From the NCBI GenBank assembly GCA_036971475.1, contig JBAIZL010000005.1:61750155-61814154 (forward strand): a stretch of 64,000 nt of DNA, in the 5' to 3' direction. Made by a program: the position numbers and the translations under genes. The notes beneath the pieces were generated by a model that saw only the letters and a list, made by a program, of their open reading frames with translations, was not told the origin of the DNA and did no database searches. Positions 27,396-37,409 of the stretch are shown here, in pieces. The DNA comes from Prosapia bicincta (taxonomy: Eukaryota > Arthropoda > Insecta > Hemiptera > Cercopidae). Numbering within the stretch: the first letter of the stretch is position 1; each line of letters opens with the position of its first letter.

Positions 27396-27503
27396 TCACT
27401 CACGTAAACGGTAAACAACTATAGCAATCCCAATGCCAACACAAAATACAACAATTGGCAGACGCTGCGTCCTGCTGAGAATACCCGTCATATGCTCATG
27501 CAT
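27396..27503 (-). CDS. Candidate 35-codon membrane microprotein or first coding exon
   Basis: The frame starts with ATG at 27,503 (a second in-frame ATG is four codons on), with TAG nine codons upstream of the ATG (12 after the stop counting to the second). It encodes an N-terminal polar stretch with Arg residues, then a strongly hydrophobic segment, LPIVVFCVGIGIAIVVY (about residues 15-31), then basic residues and a stop. This has the shape of a single-pass inner-membrane or ER microprotein. A near-consensus 5' splice site, GTGAGT, sits at 27,403-27,398, so it could instead be a 100-nt first exon whose partner exons are not identified. Local base composition is more balanced than its surroundings, and a CACGTG E-box lies just upstream (27,555-27,560). 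It lies inside the tentative TTAA element, a conflict I cannot resolve. No family is recognised. Confidence 0.25.
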   Translation of the reverse strand: MHEHMTGILSRTQRLPIVVFCVGIGIAIVVYRLRE

Positions 27504-27673
27504 AGAGCACGTAATGACGCCTGGTGGCTAAAACAACAGAATGTGAATCGGTTGCACGTGGCCGAGAACAATAAACGTAGCAGAGGAGTCTATTTACACC
27601 GAACAAACATTGTCACGTATTGTAATGGACTTTAAACAAACAAGTAGGAGTTCCATAAACAAAATGTTGTAAA

Positions 27674-27731
27674 TACGTGATTTCTCGTGATACGCACTAG
27701 CGAAGATTTCAGCCTTACGAGAAATCACGTA
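27674..27731. repeat. Perfect 15-bp inverted repeat, 28-nt loop
   Basis: TACGTGATTTCTCGT at 27,674-27,688 is exactly complementary to ACGAGAAATCACGTA at 27,717-27,731. It may be a subterminal hairpin of the TTAA-flanked candidate. Confidence 0.8.
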
Positions 27732-27759
27732 ATACGCGCGGAAAGGGTTAATATAATAA

Positions 27760-28766
27760 CGTTTTATAGTTTTATGCCAACAACCATCACTCATGGAAGT
27801 TTGGCGTGACCTTCCCACAGTAAGGGCTCAATATATTTCTTAATAGTTTACCTAATTAATTTACCAATATCAGATATTAACTGCCCGAACTATGTTTCTA
27901 CCGCAATCCATTTTATACACAAACCAACCTGCCAGTGAGCAAAGAGACAGAGTGGGTTTGGTGACCCGTGTCAATATGCTGCGCTTGTCAGGCACCAGTA
28001 TGACGCAGATAGGATCATGCAGTTATGACTTTTACTTTAGAACTATAATTTAGGAAGGATATTTTCAATTCTTGAAGGACTTTAAAGAAAGTCTCTTGGA
28101 CGAGTATAATTCTGGAGAAGAGATTTTATATTACTGGGAGGAGGGAGAGAGACTAGAGGACTATTTGTTGTGTACAAATTTACAGGTGTAAACACAGCAA
28201 AAGTGTAAGTCATGAATATACGGGATAAATGTAGATAAATGTAAATCTTTGCATAAAAACCAAAACCTCTTCATTTATAACTTTTGCGTACCCTTCGGCA
28301 CTTTTATTAGACCAAGTGTCATTCAGAAAAATATTATTTTATATTTTTATATTCAGTTCTTTACACTTTTTTTCAATTTCCCCCAGCTTTAGCTGTGGAT
28401 ATTCAGTACTTTCTCAAAATCTTTTGTTTTTCTATTTCTTCTTCACTTAAACCTCGCTCACGTCTTTGTTTTTGTTGTCACCCACTCCAGAACTATTTTT
28501 GGAAATCTGCTTGTGGAACTATTTGTTTATTCACACACAGTACTAATTGTGTCGTTGTAATATAGTCCATGATGATGGTTGTCATCTGTAACCGTAGCTA
28601 AATTAGTTTATTAGATTCCTTTTAGATGTTTTAATCCTTAGTTAAATAGCATGATTTCCGTTTACTGTCCATATTCCTCTTTCCATTTCCATTTTTCTCT
28701 ATTTTGTTCAACATTGGCGATAGTTTCACAAATTTAAGTTAACTGTTGTTTAGGTTGGACGGGCAA
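27760..28766. other. Intergenic-like DNA; nothing recognised
   Basis: Non-repetitive AT-rich sequence with short purine-rich stretches (about 28,105-28,165). I saw no coding frame, RNA gene or inverted repeat that I would defend. Confidence 0.5.
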
Positions 28767-29620
28767 GTAGCTAAGCCGTCAGAGTATGTCGGCATTAAGC
28801 ACCAGTAACATGCTACAGGCCGTTCATACAGCACGCGGGAATAAACGTTGACTTAATACGAAGCCATTGTCCATGCTTGCCTGAACGTCCAGACAATACA
28901 ATAGTCAAGGGCCAAAACATCTGTAACGCTGGATCCTTCACTCACACTATACGCCTAGTGCATGTAGCTAAGCTGTAAGAGTATGTCGGCATTAAGCACC
29001 AGTAACATGCTACAGGCCGTTCATACAGCACGCGGGAATAAACGTTGACTTAATACGAAGCCATTGTCCATGCTTGCCTGAACGTCCAGACAATACAATA
29101 GTCAAGGGCCAAAACATCTGTAACGCTGGATCCTTCACTCACACTATACGCCTAGTGCACGTAGCTAAGCCATAAGAGTATGTCGGCATTAAGCACCAGT
29201 AACATGCTACAGGCCGTTCATACAGCACACCATTTGCCTCTGTCAATGCGGGAATAAACGTTGACTTAATACGAAGCCATCGTCCATGCTTGCCTGAACG
29301 TCCAGACAATACAATAGATTAGCACGACATATCAAGGGCCAAAACATCTGTAACGCTGGATCCTTCACTCACACTATACGCCTAGTGCACGTAGCTAAGC
29401 TGTAAGAGTATGTCGGCATTAAGCACCAGTAATATGCTACAGGCCGTTCATACAGCACACCATTTGCCTCTGTCAATGCGGGAATAAACGTTGACTTAAT
29501 ACGAAGCCATCGTCCATGCTTGCCTGAACGTCCAGACAATACAATAGTTTAGCACGACATATCAAGGGCCAAAACATCTGTAACGCTGGATCCTTCACTC
29601 ACACTATACGCCTAGTGCAT
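28767..29620. repeat. Four-copy tandem repeat, units of 197, 197, 230 and 230 bp
   Basis: Units start with GTAGCTAAGC at 28,767, 28,964, 29,161 and 29,391 and end with ACTATACGCCTAGTGCAC/T. The last two units are 33 bp longer because of two separate extra segments: 19 bp around CCATTTGCCTCTGTCAAT and 14 bp around TTAGCACGACATA. Composition is near balanced and mean identity is very high, unlike the AT-rich flanks. No frame stays open through a unit. Confidence 0.95.
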
Positions 29621-30525
29621 GTAACTATATAGAATTTTAACGGAAATATATGAGCCTATTTGTTTGTATATACAAATTTTTATTAAAATAAACGTCAGTA
29701 GTGATATTTTTATCACCGGAAAAACAATAACAATATAATATATTTCATGGGTCAAATTCATTCATTATGGGTAAAAAGGTTTTGTCTTTTTTTATAGTAA
29801 ATCGAAATCACAGATGATGTTGTCAGTGACGACAAAACTAACGACTAATGTAATGATCTGTATGTTATATGTAATCAGACACAACTGATTACTAAAATAA
29901 TGCACTAGAAATATTATCTGTGACGTAAATCTTTGCAATACTTCGTAAACTTAAAACCGCAATACTGGACCTTCTATAGAGATCTGAAATTCTTATTAAC
30001 AAATCAGTAATGGGCAAGTAGTGGCAATTCTGGAAGAAGTATTTTGTGACTATTCGATGCAGCATTTTTAATAATAAAGTGTCAATGTAGTTGGCGAATA
30101 GAATATTTTGAACAATACATTTTTTATATTTAAAGCGTAAATTTAAAACACTTTATCTGGAATTTTTCGTCCAATTTAACTGACGGAGGCCAAGTACTCT
30201 TCCAAGCATTTAAACAATAGACATTTCACGGTTTCTGCAACGCCCAGTTAAATCTCCAATAATCTATGAATAAACTTTCTGACAGAAGATTGGTTAGAAG
30301 TTTTCACAAAGTATTTCAGATCGACTTACGTAAATCAGAGTTGAATTCACTTGTTTACTAGGCTGTTGGCGCCAGCAGTTCCCAGCTAGGTATTTTCGTA
30401 GGGGGAGGAGTTTGCTTTCGGATTCGCTCAATGGACGATTAACAGTATTGTTTATATAAAGCAGATTCTAACCCACCAAGCTATTTCAAAACCCACGAGC
30501 ACCGATGCTGTTCATACAACTGAGA
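29621..30525. other. Intergenic-like DNA; nothing firm
   Basis: AT-rich unique sequence. A GC-richer stretch near 30,360-30,520 contains TGGCGCCA and a TATATAAA at 30,453-30,460, but no gene follows it. Confidence 0.5.
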
Positions 30526-30974
30526 AATATCTGTTAGTTTTAAATACGCTTTAAATAACTATTGTCTTTTTATATAGAATAATGACAGCTCACAAACAAT
30601 TAATTCATGCTTTTTTAAACACTTAATGTTTCGAATTTCTTTCCGAAATTCCTTTTCAAGAGTTCGTTTTTATTAAATTAATATACAACATAGTTTACAA
30701 TTTATAAAATTCATAACATTACATTAAACATAATAGAAAAAAACATGAGAATACTTATTAATAGTTTTGTATTGTTGATTTGTATTATGTTTTATGTAAT
30801 GTTGTGAATTTTATAAATTTTAAGCTATATTGTATATTGGTTTAATAAAAACGAGCTCTTGAAAAGGAATTTTGGAAATAAATTCGAAACGTTGAGTGTT
30901 TAAAAAGGCTTGAATTAATTATCTGCGATCTGTCATTAACCTATATACTAAGTTAATAGTTATTAACAGATATT
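30526..30974. mobile_element. Fold-back (long inverted repeat) element
   Basis: Two arms of about 164 bp (30,571-30,734 and 30,784-30,947) are inverted complements with high identity, separated by a 49-bp spacer. Matching blocks include TCCTTTTCAAGAG, TTTTTATTAAA, TTTATAAAATTCA and AACATTACAT. The match extends outward through AATAACTATT and AATATCTGTTA on both sides if a roughly 16-bp insertion in the left arm is allowed, giving outer limits of 30,526 and 30,974. Long arms with a short non-coding spacer fit a fold-back or long-TIR MITE. No clear target duplication and no transposase were found. Confidence 0.8.
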
Positions 30975-31404
30975 AATTAAAGTATTAGGTAATTATTGTT
31001 CTTACAATCTACAATCTCATTGAAGGTTCAGCTATAAGCTTTATTTTTTATATTAGTAAAGCGTTCAAGTTTTCTTATTGAAATATCTGCTTATAGTATT
31101 ATTCTGACCATTTTATGAAGGCAGTTTTCTCCAGTAACCTTGGCAGAAGTATTGCTCTACATCCTGTTGAATTAACTCTTACAAAATCCTCGTCAATACT
31201 CTACAATCTACCTCCTTTAACAAATTCCTTAACGCTTATAGTTTTCGGTTCGGTATGTGTTAGATCTTTACATATCTTCCTTTCCTTTTGCTTCTAATAC
31301 GGTGGTCATGATATTTTATTGCTTAGGAAACAATTCTTTAACTACAAACACGTAAGTACTTTACTATATCCAACGCCCGAACGTCGTTCTGCAACTGACC
31401 AGAT
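30975..31404. other. Intergenic-like DNA; nothing recognised
   Basis: AT-rich unique sequence. A 60-codon open frame at 31,115-31,297 (plus) shows no recognisable motif and is probably chance. Confidence 0.5.
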
Positions 31405-31720
31405 CCGGGGTCTCTAACTTACTGCCCGCGGCCCACATCCGGCCCACGAACAGATTTTTCGGGCCCGAGAAAAATAGCTTATACCACTAAATATGAGTAC
31501 AGTACTTGTCTCTCACTTGCCACTTGTTTTCTCTATAGGTGTAAAACTAGCTGTAAACAAGTAAAAATCTATACAGAAAAATCTCAAAATACCACCACTG
31601 AGCTCTTGATTAGAAAATCGTCATGGGTGTATTAGGGGGGGGGGGTTAGTCTTTCTGTCCTGAAATATAGCCTTTCCTCCAAAAGTTTTCGATGTGAGTA
31701 AAAAAGTTTGGAGACCTCTG
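31405..31720. mobile_element. hAT-like non-autonomous element (MITE)
   Basis: The left end CCGGGGTCTCTAACTT pairs with the right end, whose complement reads CAGAGGTCTCCAAACTT (about 13 of 17 aligned positions). CAG-initial GGTCTCCAAAC ends and subterminal CCGCGGCCCACATCCGGCCC are characteristic of hAT MITEs. The 8-bp flanks GACCAGAT and GACTGAAT agree at five positions, consistent with a decayed 8-bp target duplication. It has no coding capacity. Its right part lies within the 265-bp direct repeat that brackets the neighbouring LINE. Confidence 0.6.
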
Positions 31721-31812
31721 GACTGAATTCCCAGTAGGGATTTATGATGTTATCAGTCGAATACGTTAGGACATGTAGATACAGTCTCATGGTCACTGTC
31801 CGGTCTTACAAG
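31548..31812. repeat. 265-bp direct repeat, left copy
   Basis: Begins TAGCTGTAAACAAG and ends CTTACAAG. The right copy is at 32,899-33,163, equal in length, with substitutions and small indels including a G-run length change. The left copy has lost about a dozen bases (TCCTGAAATATAGCC against GGGCCTTAAATATTGCCGGC). It contains the right end of the hAT-like element plus flanking DNA. Confidence 0.9.
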
Positions 31813-32898
31813 TAGCAAACGTCATAAACAGCTATTTGGGGATTCACTGAAGGAGCTCTGGATAGAACCTCAGGATAAGATACTGTCTCTTAAAAGGGAA
31901 AAAGGAAACTACAAAATCCATATTCCTGTAAGAGAGGCATGGGTGGAGTATAGACCCAGACATGGTGAAATCTGGTTCACCGATGGGTCCAAGTTGAAGG
32001 AAGGAGTGGGAGCAGGATTTAGTGGACTGAGACACCAAGACAGATTTTGTCATCGCCTGGAGGACTACAACTCTGTCTTCCAGGGGGAGGTGCTCGCGAT
32101 CAAACTATGTGCTGAGAAAATAATAGGGTCTGGCAGGAGGGGTAAGACCATCTGGATTTGCTCGGACAGTCAGGCAGCTCTGAAGGCTTTAGGTAAGGCT
32201 AGTACCAATTCTAGGCTGGTGGCTGAGACTATAGCTTCTCTAGCAGAGCTGAGTAAGTATAATTTACATAACCTAACCTGGATTCCAGGACATTCTGGCT
32301 GGATAGGGAATGTGAGAGCTGACGCCTTAGCAAAACAAGGGTGTATAACTCAAGGACCGTTGCTGAGGGCAGTGGGCATGCCGCCTCATGAGGGGCGCAA
32401 GAGGATCACAGCACATATAGACAGGTTGTGGAGGGAAGAATGGAATGCAACCTTGGGTTGTAACAAATCCAAGGTACTGTGGGGTTACTCAGGAGATTTG
32501 TGGGGCAAAAAACTACTCTCCTTAAGTAGACAGCAACTCAGAGCTACTGTAGAGCTGGTCACAGGCCATTGGAATCTGAGTGGGTTCCAATACAAAATTG
32601 GAAAATCTAGGTCCCCTGTGTGCAAGAGATGCGACGAGGACCAAGAGGAAAGCCCAATCCACGTACTCTGTGAGTGCCCTGCTTTGGGAGCTGCAAGGAG
32701 AAAGGGGTTTGGCTGGCAGGTATGTACACCAGAGGATATCAGAAGATTTAGCATTAGGTGGTTACTTGATTTCTGTAAAGAGGTAGGTATCCACTAAGCT
32801 AGTCCTGTGGTAGGGATGGGAAGAGAGTACAAAGGCTGCAGCTAAGTGCTCTACACCGATAAGGTCTCTCCGAGTTTAAGTAATAATAAGAATAAAAA
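31813..32898 (+). mobile_element. 5'-truncated non-LTR retrotransposon (I/Jockey-like, RNase H-bearing)
   Basis: The insert lies exactly between the two 265-bp direct repeats. It contains the C-terminal part of ORF2, a short 3' UTR (about 32,798-32,880) and a TAATAATAAGAATAAAAA tail. A TAA-rich tail is typical of I-type elements. There is no reverse transcriptase or endonuclease domain, so this is a dead-on-arrival 5'-truncated copy. Its direct-repeat bracketing fits target-primed reverse transcription, but 265 bp is unusually long for a target-site duplication. Confidence 0.85.
31814..32797 (+). CDS. LINE ORF2 C-terminal fragment: RNase H domain plus Cys/His cluster
   Basis: The frame is open for 327 codons from the 5' junction to TAA. 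No ATG is expected because the start was lost by truncation; the first in-frame alternative start, GTG, is at 31,943. The RNase HI fold is recognisable with all catalytic positions: Asp57 in FTDGSK, Glu92 in FQGEVLAI, Asp118 in ICSDSQAALKAL, His160 in WIPGHSGW and Asp170 in VRADALAKQG. In an active element this domain degrades the RNA strand of the RNA-DNA hybrid during reverse transcription. A C-terminal cluster, Cys270-x2-Cys273-x9-His283-x4-Cys288, matches the Cys/His motif that ends ORF2 in many I- and Jockey-group elements. The reverse transcriptase is missing, so no function is expected, yet the frame has no stops or shifts. The clade within the I/Jockey group is uncertain. Confidence 0.88.
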   Translation, partial: SKRHKQLFGDSLKELWIEPQDKILSLKREKGNYKIHIPVREAWVEYRPRHGEIWFTDGSKLKEGVGAGFSGLRHQDRFCHRLEDYNSVFQGEVLAIKLCAEKIIGSGRRGKTIWICSDSQAALKALGKASTNSRLVAETIASLAELSKYNLHNLTWIPGHSGWIGNVRADALAKQGCITQGPLLRAVGMPPHEGRKRITAHIDRLWREEWNATLGCNKSKVLWGYSGDLWGKKLLSLSRQQLRATVELVTGHWNLSGFQYKIGKSRSPVCKRCDEDQEESPIHVLCECPALGAARRKGFGWQVCTPEDIRRFSIRWLLDFCKEVGIH

Positions 32899-33163
32899 TA
32901 GCTGTAAACAAGTAAAAAACTATACAGGAAAATCTCAAAGTACCACCACTGAGCTCTTGATTAGAAAATCGTCATGGGTGTATTGGGGTGGGGGTTAGTC
33001 TTTCTGGGCCTTAAATATTGCCGGCCCGCCTTTCCTCCAAAAGTTTTCAATGTGAGTAAAAAAGGAGACCTCTGGACTAAATTCCCAGTAGGGATTTATG
33101 GTATCAGTCGAATACGTTAGGACATGTAGATACAGTCTCATGGTCACTGTCCGTTCTTGCAAG
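32899..33163. repeat. 265-bp direct repeat, right copy
   Basis: Starts directly after the A-rich tail of the LINE with TAGCTGTAAACAAG and ends CTTGCAAG, continuing into ATTGTACATTGGG, which is absent from the left copy. It keeps the fuller hAT-like subterminal region (GGGCCTTAAATATTGCCGGCCC) and the end GGAGACCTCTG at 33,064-33,074. Confidence 0.9.
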
Positions 33164-33884
33164 ATTGTACATTGGGCAGGTTCCATAGGCCAATGCGGTG
33201 CAGATGGACTAGTAGGTAATTAGCCCTTAGGTTGAGCGGAAGCGCCCGTAGAAAAATAAAGTATTCTAAATAACACATATTTAAACTAAATTCTTTTAAT
33301 GGCATTCATCTTTTTTCACAGCACAGGTTTTTTAGAAAGTTGTCTTTCGTACCAGTCTCGAGATATGCCGTTACCAGTCTGACTGTATGTGGTAATATAT
33401 ATATGGTGAAATAAAATAATTTTCATAAACAAGAATATACGAGTATTATTTCACTTTATTGTTGATTGAAGCTTTTCGCTAATTTACATTATTAGCATTT
33501 TTAAAATTTATAAATCACTGTCCAGTTATGTGACTAGAGTAAGGTTGTCTTACTTTGCTAACCAAGCTCTAATCCCAACAGGTGATCATTCTTGTACAGC
33601 TCTTACACAATCTGAAGTTAGTATGTATGTTTGAACACTCTCGTGATTCCGGCACAGCAGCCACTTTCTTAGGAACTGAAAGCTGTGGCCTTTGTAACAA
33701 TGCACCACGTAAAGGTTCCATTCCATGTGAAGTACGATCACTTTTTGGTCATACTGTTGGTTTCATTTTTAAAGCACTTTTAATCCCTTCAATGTTTTGA
33801 ATCCTGGTTTTTATCACGTGTTCTGAAGGGACGCAACACTTGACTCTTAAGTTGAAACACTCCTACACACATCCAAACTACCAT
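33164..33884. other. Unique DNA with a weak decayed coding-like frame on the minus strand
   Basis: Between 33,862 and 33,569 (minus) one frame of 98 codons has a single internal stop (TGA at 33,751-33,749) and a plausible amino-acid mix. An overlapping plus-strand frame at 33,582-33,800 is also open. Neither resembles a family I recognise. The rest is AT-rich unique DNA with a small ATTAGC/GCTAAT palindrome near 33,480-33,496. Confidence 0.3.
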
Positions 33885-35357
33885 TGTTTTCGCAAAACAT
33901 TTTTATTCGGGAAAACACTTTATTGACTGTTTCACTGCTCCATTATTAATCGTTCTGAGCTCAAGATGACTCTTCCACAACGCAACCGTCTGTAGATGTT
34001 TTCGCAAAACATTTTTATTCGGGAAAACACTTTATTGACTGTTTCACTGCTCCATTATTAATCGTTCTGAGCTCAAGATGACTCTTCCACAACGCAACCG
34101 TCTGTAGATGTTTGCGCTACGCATTTTTATTCGGGAAAACACTTTATTGACTGTTTCACTGCTCCATTATTAATCGTTCTGAGCTCAAGATGACTCTTCC
34201 ACAACGCAACCGTCTGTAGATGTTTTCGCAAAACATTTTTATTCGGGAAAACACTTTATTGACTGTTTCACTGCTCCATTATTAATCGTTCTGAGCTCAA
34301 GATGACTCTTCGACAACGCAACCGTCTGTAGATGTTTGCGCTACGCATTTTTATTCGGGAAAACACTTTATTGACTGTTTCACTGCTCCATTATTAATCG
34401 TTCTGAGCTCAAGATGACTCTTCGATAACGCAACCGTCTGTAGATGTTTGCGGTACGCATTTTTATTCGGGAAAACACTTTATTGACTGTTTCACTGCTC
34501 CATTATTAATCGTTCTGAGCTCAAGATGACTCTTCGACAACGCAACCGTCTGTAGATGTTTGCGCTACGCATTTTTATTCGGGAAAACACTTTATTGACT
34601 GTTTCACTGCTCCATTATTAATCGTTCTGAGCTCAAGATGACTCTTCCACAACGCAACCGTCTGTAGATGTTTGCGCTACGCATTTTTATCCGGGAAAAC
34701 ACTTTATTGACTGTTTCACTGCTCCATTATTAATCGTCCTGAGCTCAAGATGACTCTTCCACAACGCAACCGTCTGTAGATGTTTGCGCTACGCATTTTT
34801 ATTCGGGAAAACACTTTATTGACGGTTTCACTGCTCCATTATTAATCGTTCTGAGCTCAAGATGACTCTTCGACAACGCAACCGTCTGTAGATGTTTGCG
34901 CTACGCATTTTTATTCGGGAAAACACTTTATTGACTGTTTCACTGCTCCATTATTAATCGTTCTGAGCTCAAGATGACTCTTCGATAACGCAACCGTCTG
35001 TAGATGTTTGCGCTACGCATTTTTATTCGGGAAAACACTTTATTGACTGTTTCACTGCTCCATTATTAATCGTTCTGAGCTCAAGATGACTCTTCGACAA
35101 CGCAACCGTCTGTAGATGTTTGCGCTACGCATTTTTATTCGGGAAAACACTTTATTGACTGTTTCACTGCTCCATTATTAATCGTTCTGAGCTCAAGATG
35201 ACTCTTCCACAACGCAACCGTCTGTAGATGTTTGCGCTACGCATTTTTATTCGGGAAAACACTTTATTGACTGTTTCACTGCTCCATTATTAATCGTTCT
35301 GAGCTCAAGATGACTCTTCCACAACGCAACCGTCTGTAGATGTTTGCGCTACGCATT
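33885..35357. repeat. 112-bp minisatellite/satellite array, 13 copies plus a 17-bp partial
   Basis: TGTAGATG recurs every 112 bp from 33,991 to 35,335. The unit contains TTTTTATTCGGGAAAACAC, TGCTCCATTATTAATCG, GAGCTCAAGATGACTC and AACGCAACCGTC. Units 1, 2 and 4 begin TTTTCGCAAAAC; the others begin TTTGCGCTACGC (unit 6 TTTGCGGTACGC). A site reading TTCCAC, TTCGAC or TTCGAT gives a repeating five-unit pattern. No frame runs through, since 112 is not a multiple of three. Confidence 0.97.
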
Positions 35358-37275
35358 TTAGAAACTCCCATTTCTTTTTAACATAACATGATTTTCTTTA
35401 GTTCACTACAACTGAATCGAAGCTTACCAACCAATAAAAAGGTGCGTGGCAGATTGTATTTTTAGCTGAGCGAGCTCTAAATTGCAGAACCTGCTGAATG
35501 TTGATTCATTCACCGCCCACCGTAGGGGTACATTGTTTTCAAGTTAATACTCGTAACTAAAATATTTCTAACGACATTAACAAAACAGACGATTAGACTA
35601 AATATTTCTGCAATCGTCGTCAATCAAGATTAAGATCGCTGAATGTTTGTTTTATAAAATCATGTTACGATCCAAAATTGCTTACGTAATTGTAGTGTAC
35701 TGTAAATGGCCCAATTGGCTACGTATCTTGCCTCATAAAGTCGCATTCTCGTAATGTTAACTACATAAAGAAAATATACCACTAATCGTAATAGAATTCA
35801 GAAGACATGGAATTCATAAAATAAACCCGATGAGAACTCAGCTTGCTGCATTGTACAGCTGTGGATATTGATCGACGCATGCTAGCTTTGAATCTTTCAT
35901 GGTCATCAACCGTACATAAAATGCAAGGAAGTAATATAAACTTGTCGTTATCTATTTAGGTTTAAAACTATATGATAAAGGACTCATCACACTGGGAGAT
36001 ACGAGCCGTATGAGAGTTATAAAATAAACTATAATTTACCTTAGGTGTAATTTAATAATACCTTAAAGCCTATAATTTAAAAAACAATAATATAAAATAG
36101 GCCTTAATTTTAAACTTAATGTCATTCATTTAAATGCCATATTTATTTAAAAACTAAATACAACGGTTTTTCTTTTATTTTTGTAAAATTTGATTTTTCT
36201 TTACTAAAACATTATTAATAATACGGTACTTAGGCCTACGTACTCTACGGAGGCTACTATCTTCAGAGGTTATTTTGCAGGAGACGTAAGAACACTAAAT
36301 ATTTATACAGGACAGACTTTATTTGACTTACTGTGAAAGTAACTTGTCATTATGTCGATCGGTTGGTGTTTTCTGCCTCCCAAAAAGAATCGATGTTAGC
36401 GAGAATTGAGTTGAACGCATCGCCGTCATTCACGATCATTCCCAATCGCCACATATATATTCCGACGGTACTCTTGTTCCTCTATTTAGCACTTCCCCAA
36501 TTCCAATTTGTAATTTAACAGGGAAGTAATATTAACATATTTATGATAATCTAACCTAAACACCGAAGCACGCGATATAGTAGTGGCTTCCATATAATAC
36601 GTAAGTACCAAGAAATATATTTAGTTAATGTAATTAGAACGGAAAATTACAACAAATATAAAAAATCTTTCCTAAAACATGATTTTCTTAAGATATATAA
36701 AAATCACTGCAATTATAGTTAAATTTAAACGTATTAAAAAGTATATATATTACAAGATAATAAAAATAAAACATAATCTTTATTAAGGGAGTCCATTTAA
36801 CTTTATCCAATGTGTTAAGAATTCTCTATTGTTGCTGGAGTAAGAGAAAATCTTTGGTCACGCTTTTATTTTAACTCTCTTTTCATTGCCATCTAGATAG
36901 ATAAATGTAGTTGTATTCACAATATTTATATAATTTATACATTTGCAATAAAATGAGATTAGACGCGAACCATTGCAATTCGCCAGATTCTATCACTATT
37001 CCCTAATAGTCAATCAGACAAATGTGTATAGATATAGTGTTTCTAGCTTTTCCTTTCTCTAGCTGCAAAATACAACTTTTAACACATATGATAAAGTATA
37101 AAATATTATTTTCTTGATAGATCTATACATTATTTTACTTTTTATATTAGTCAGTTATTGTTACGTTTTAGTGCAAAATTTAAATTTAACTACCACTATA
37201 GGTTTTTTTTTCATTTCTCAAGAAAAGCATGTTTTTTATAAAATACATTCTATTATACTTTTTTATTCTGTCTAT
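35358..37275. other. Intergenic-like DNA; nothing recognised
   Basis: AT-rich unique sequence. A 61-codon frame at 36,333-36,518 (plus) and similar short frames carry no recognisable motif. No RNA gene or convincing inverted repeat was seen. Confidence 0.5.
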
Positions 37276-37276
37276 A

Positions 37277-37409
37277 ACACACTCAAACATAAACACAAAA
37301 ACACACACACACACAAATACGCACATACACACACACACACACACACTCGCACACACGCACGCACGCAAATACACGAACAAATATATATATATTTATTTAT
37401 TTATTTATA
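37277..37409. repeat. (CA)n compound microsatellite followed by (TA)n and (TTTA)n
   Basis: AC-rich runs interrupted by AAATAC and CGCACGCACG, then ATATATAT and TTTATTTATTTA. The open frames here on both strands (for example His/Thr-rich) are artefacts of dinucleotide repetition. Confidence 0.95.

Larger units (their letters stand above)
27153..27751. mobile_element. Possible TTAA-flanked piggyBac-like non-autonomous element
   Basis: The left end reads TTAACCCTTAGCAC and the right end, on the opposite strand, TTAACCCTTTCCGCGCG. Both share TTAA plus CCCTT, the form of piggyBac-type ends (TTAA target, CCC-initial terminal repeats). Just inside the right end is a perfect 15-bp inverted repeat (27,674-27,688 and 27,717-27,731). 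Terminal similarity is only 9 bp plus scattered matches, so the pairing could be chance. No transposase is visible. Confidence 0.3.

Noticed and set aside
30453..30460. TATATAAA with GC-richer flanks, a possible core promoter
   Set aside because: No coding exon follows and the fold-back element starts about 70 bp downstream; TATA-like strings are common in this AT-rich DNA.
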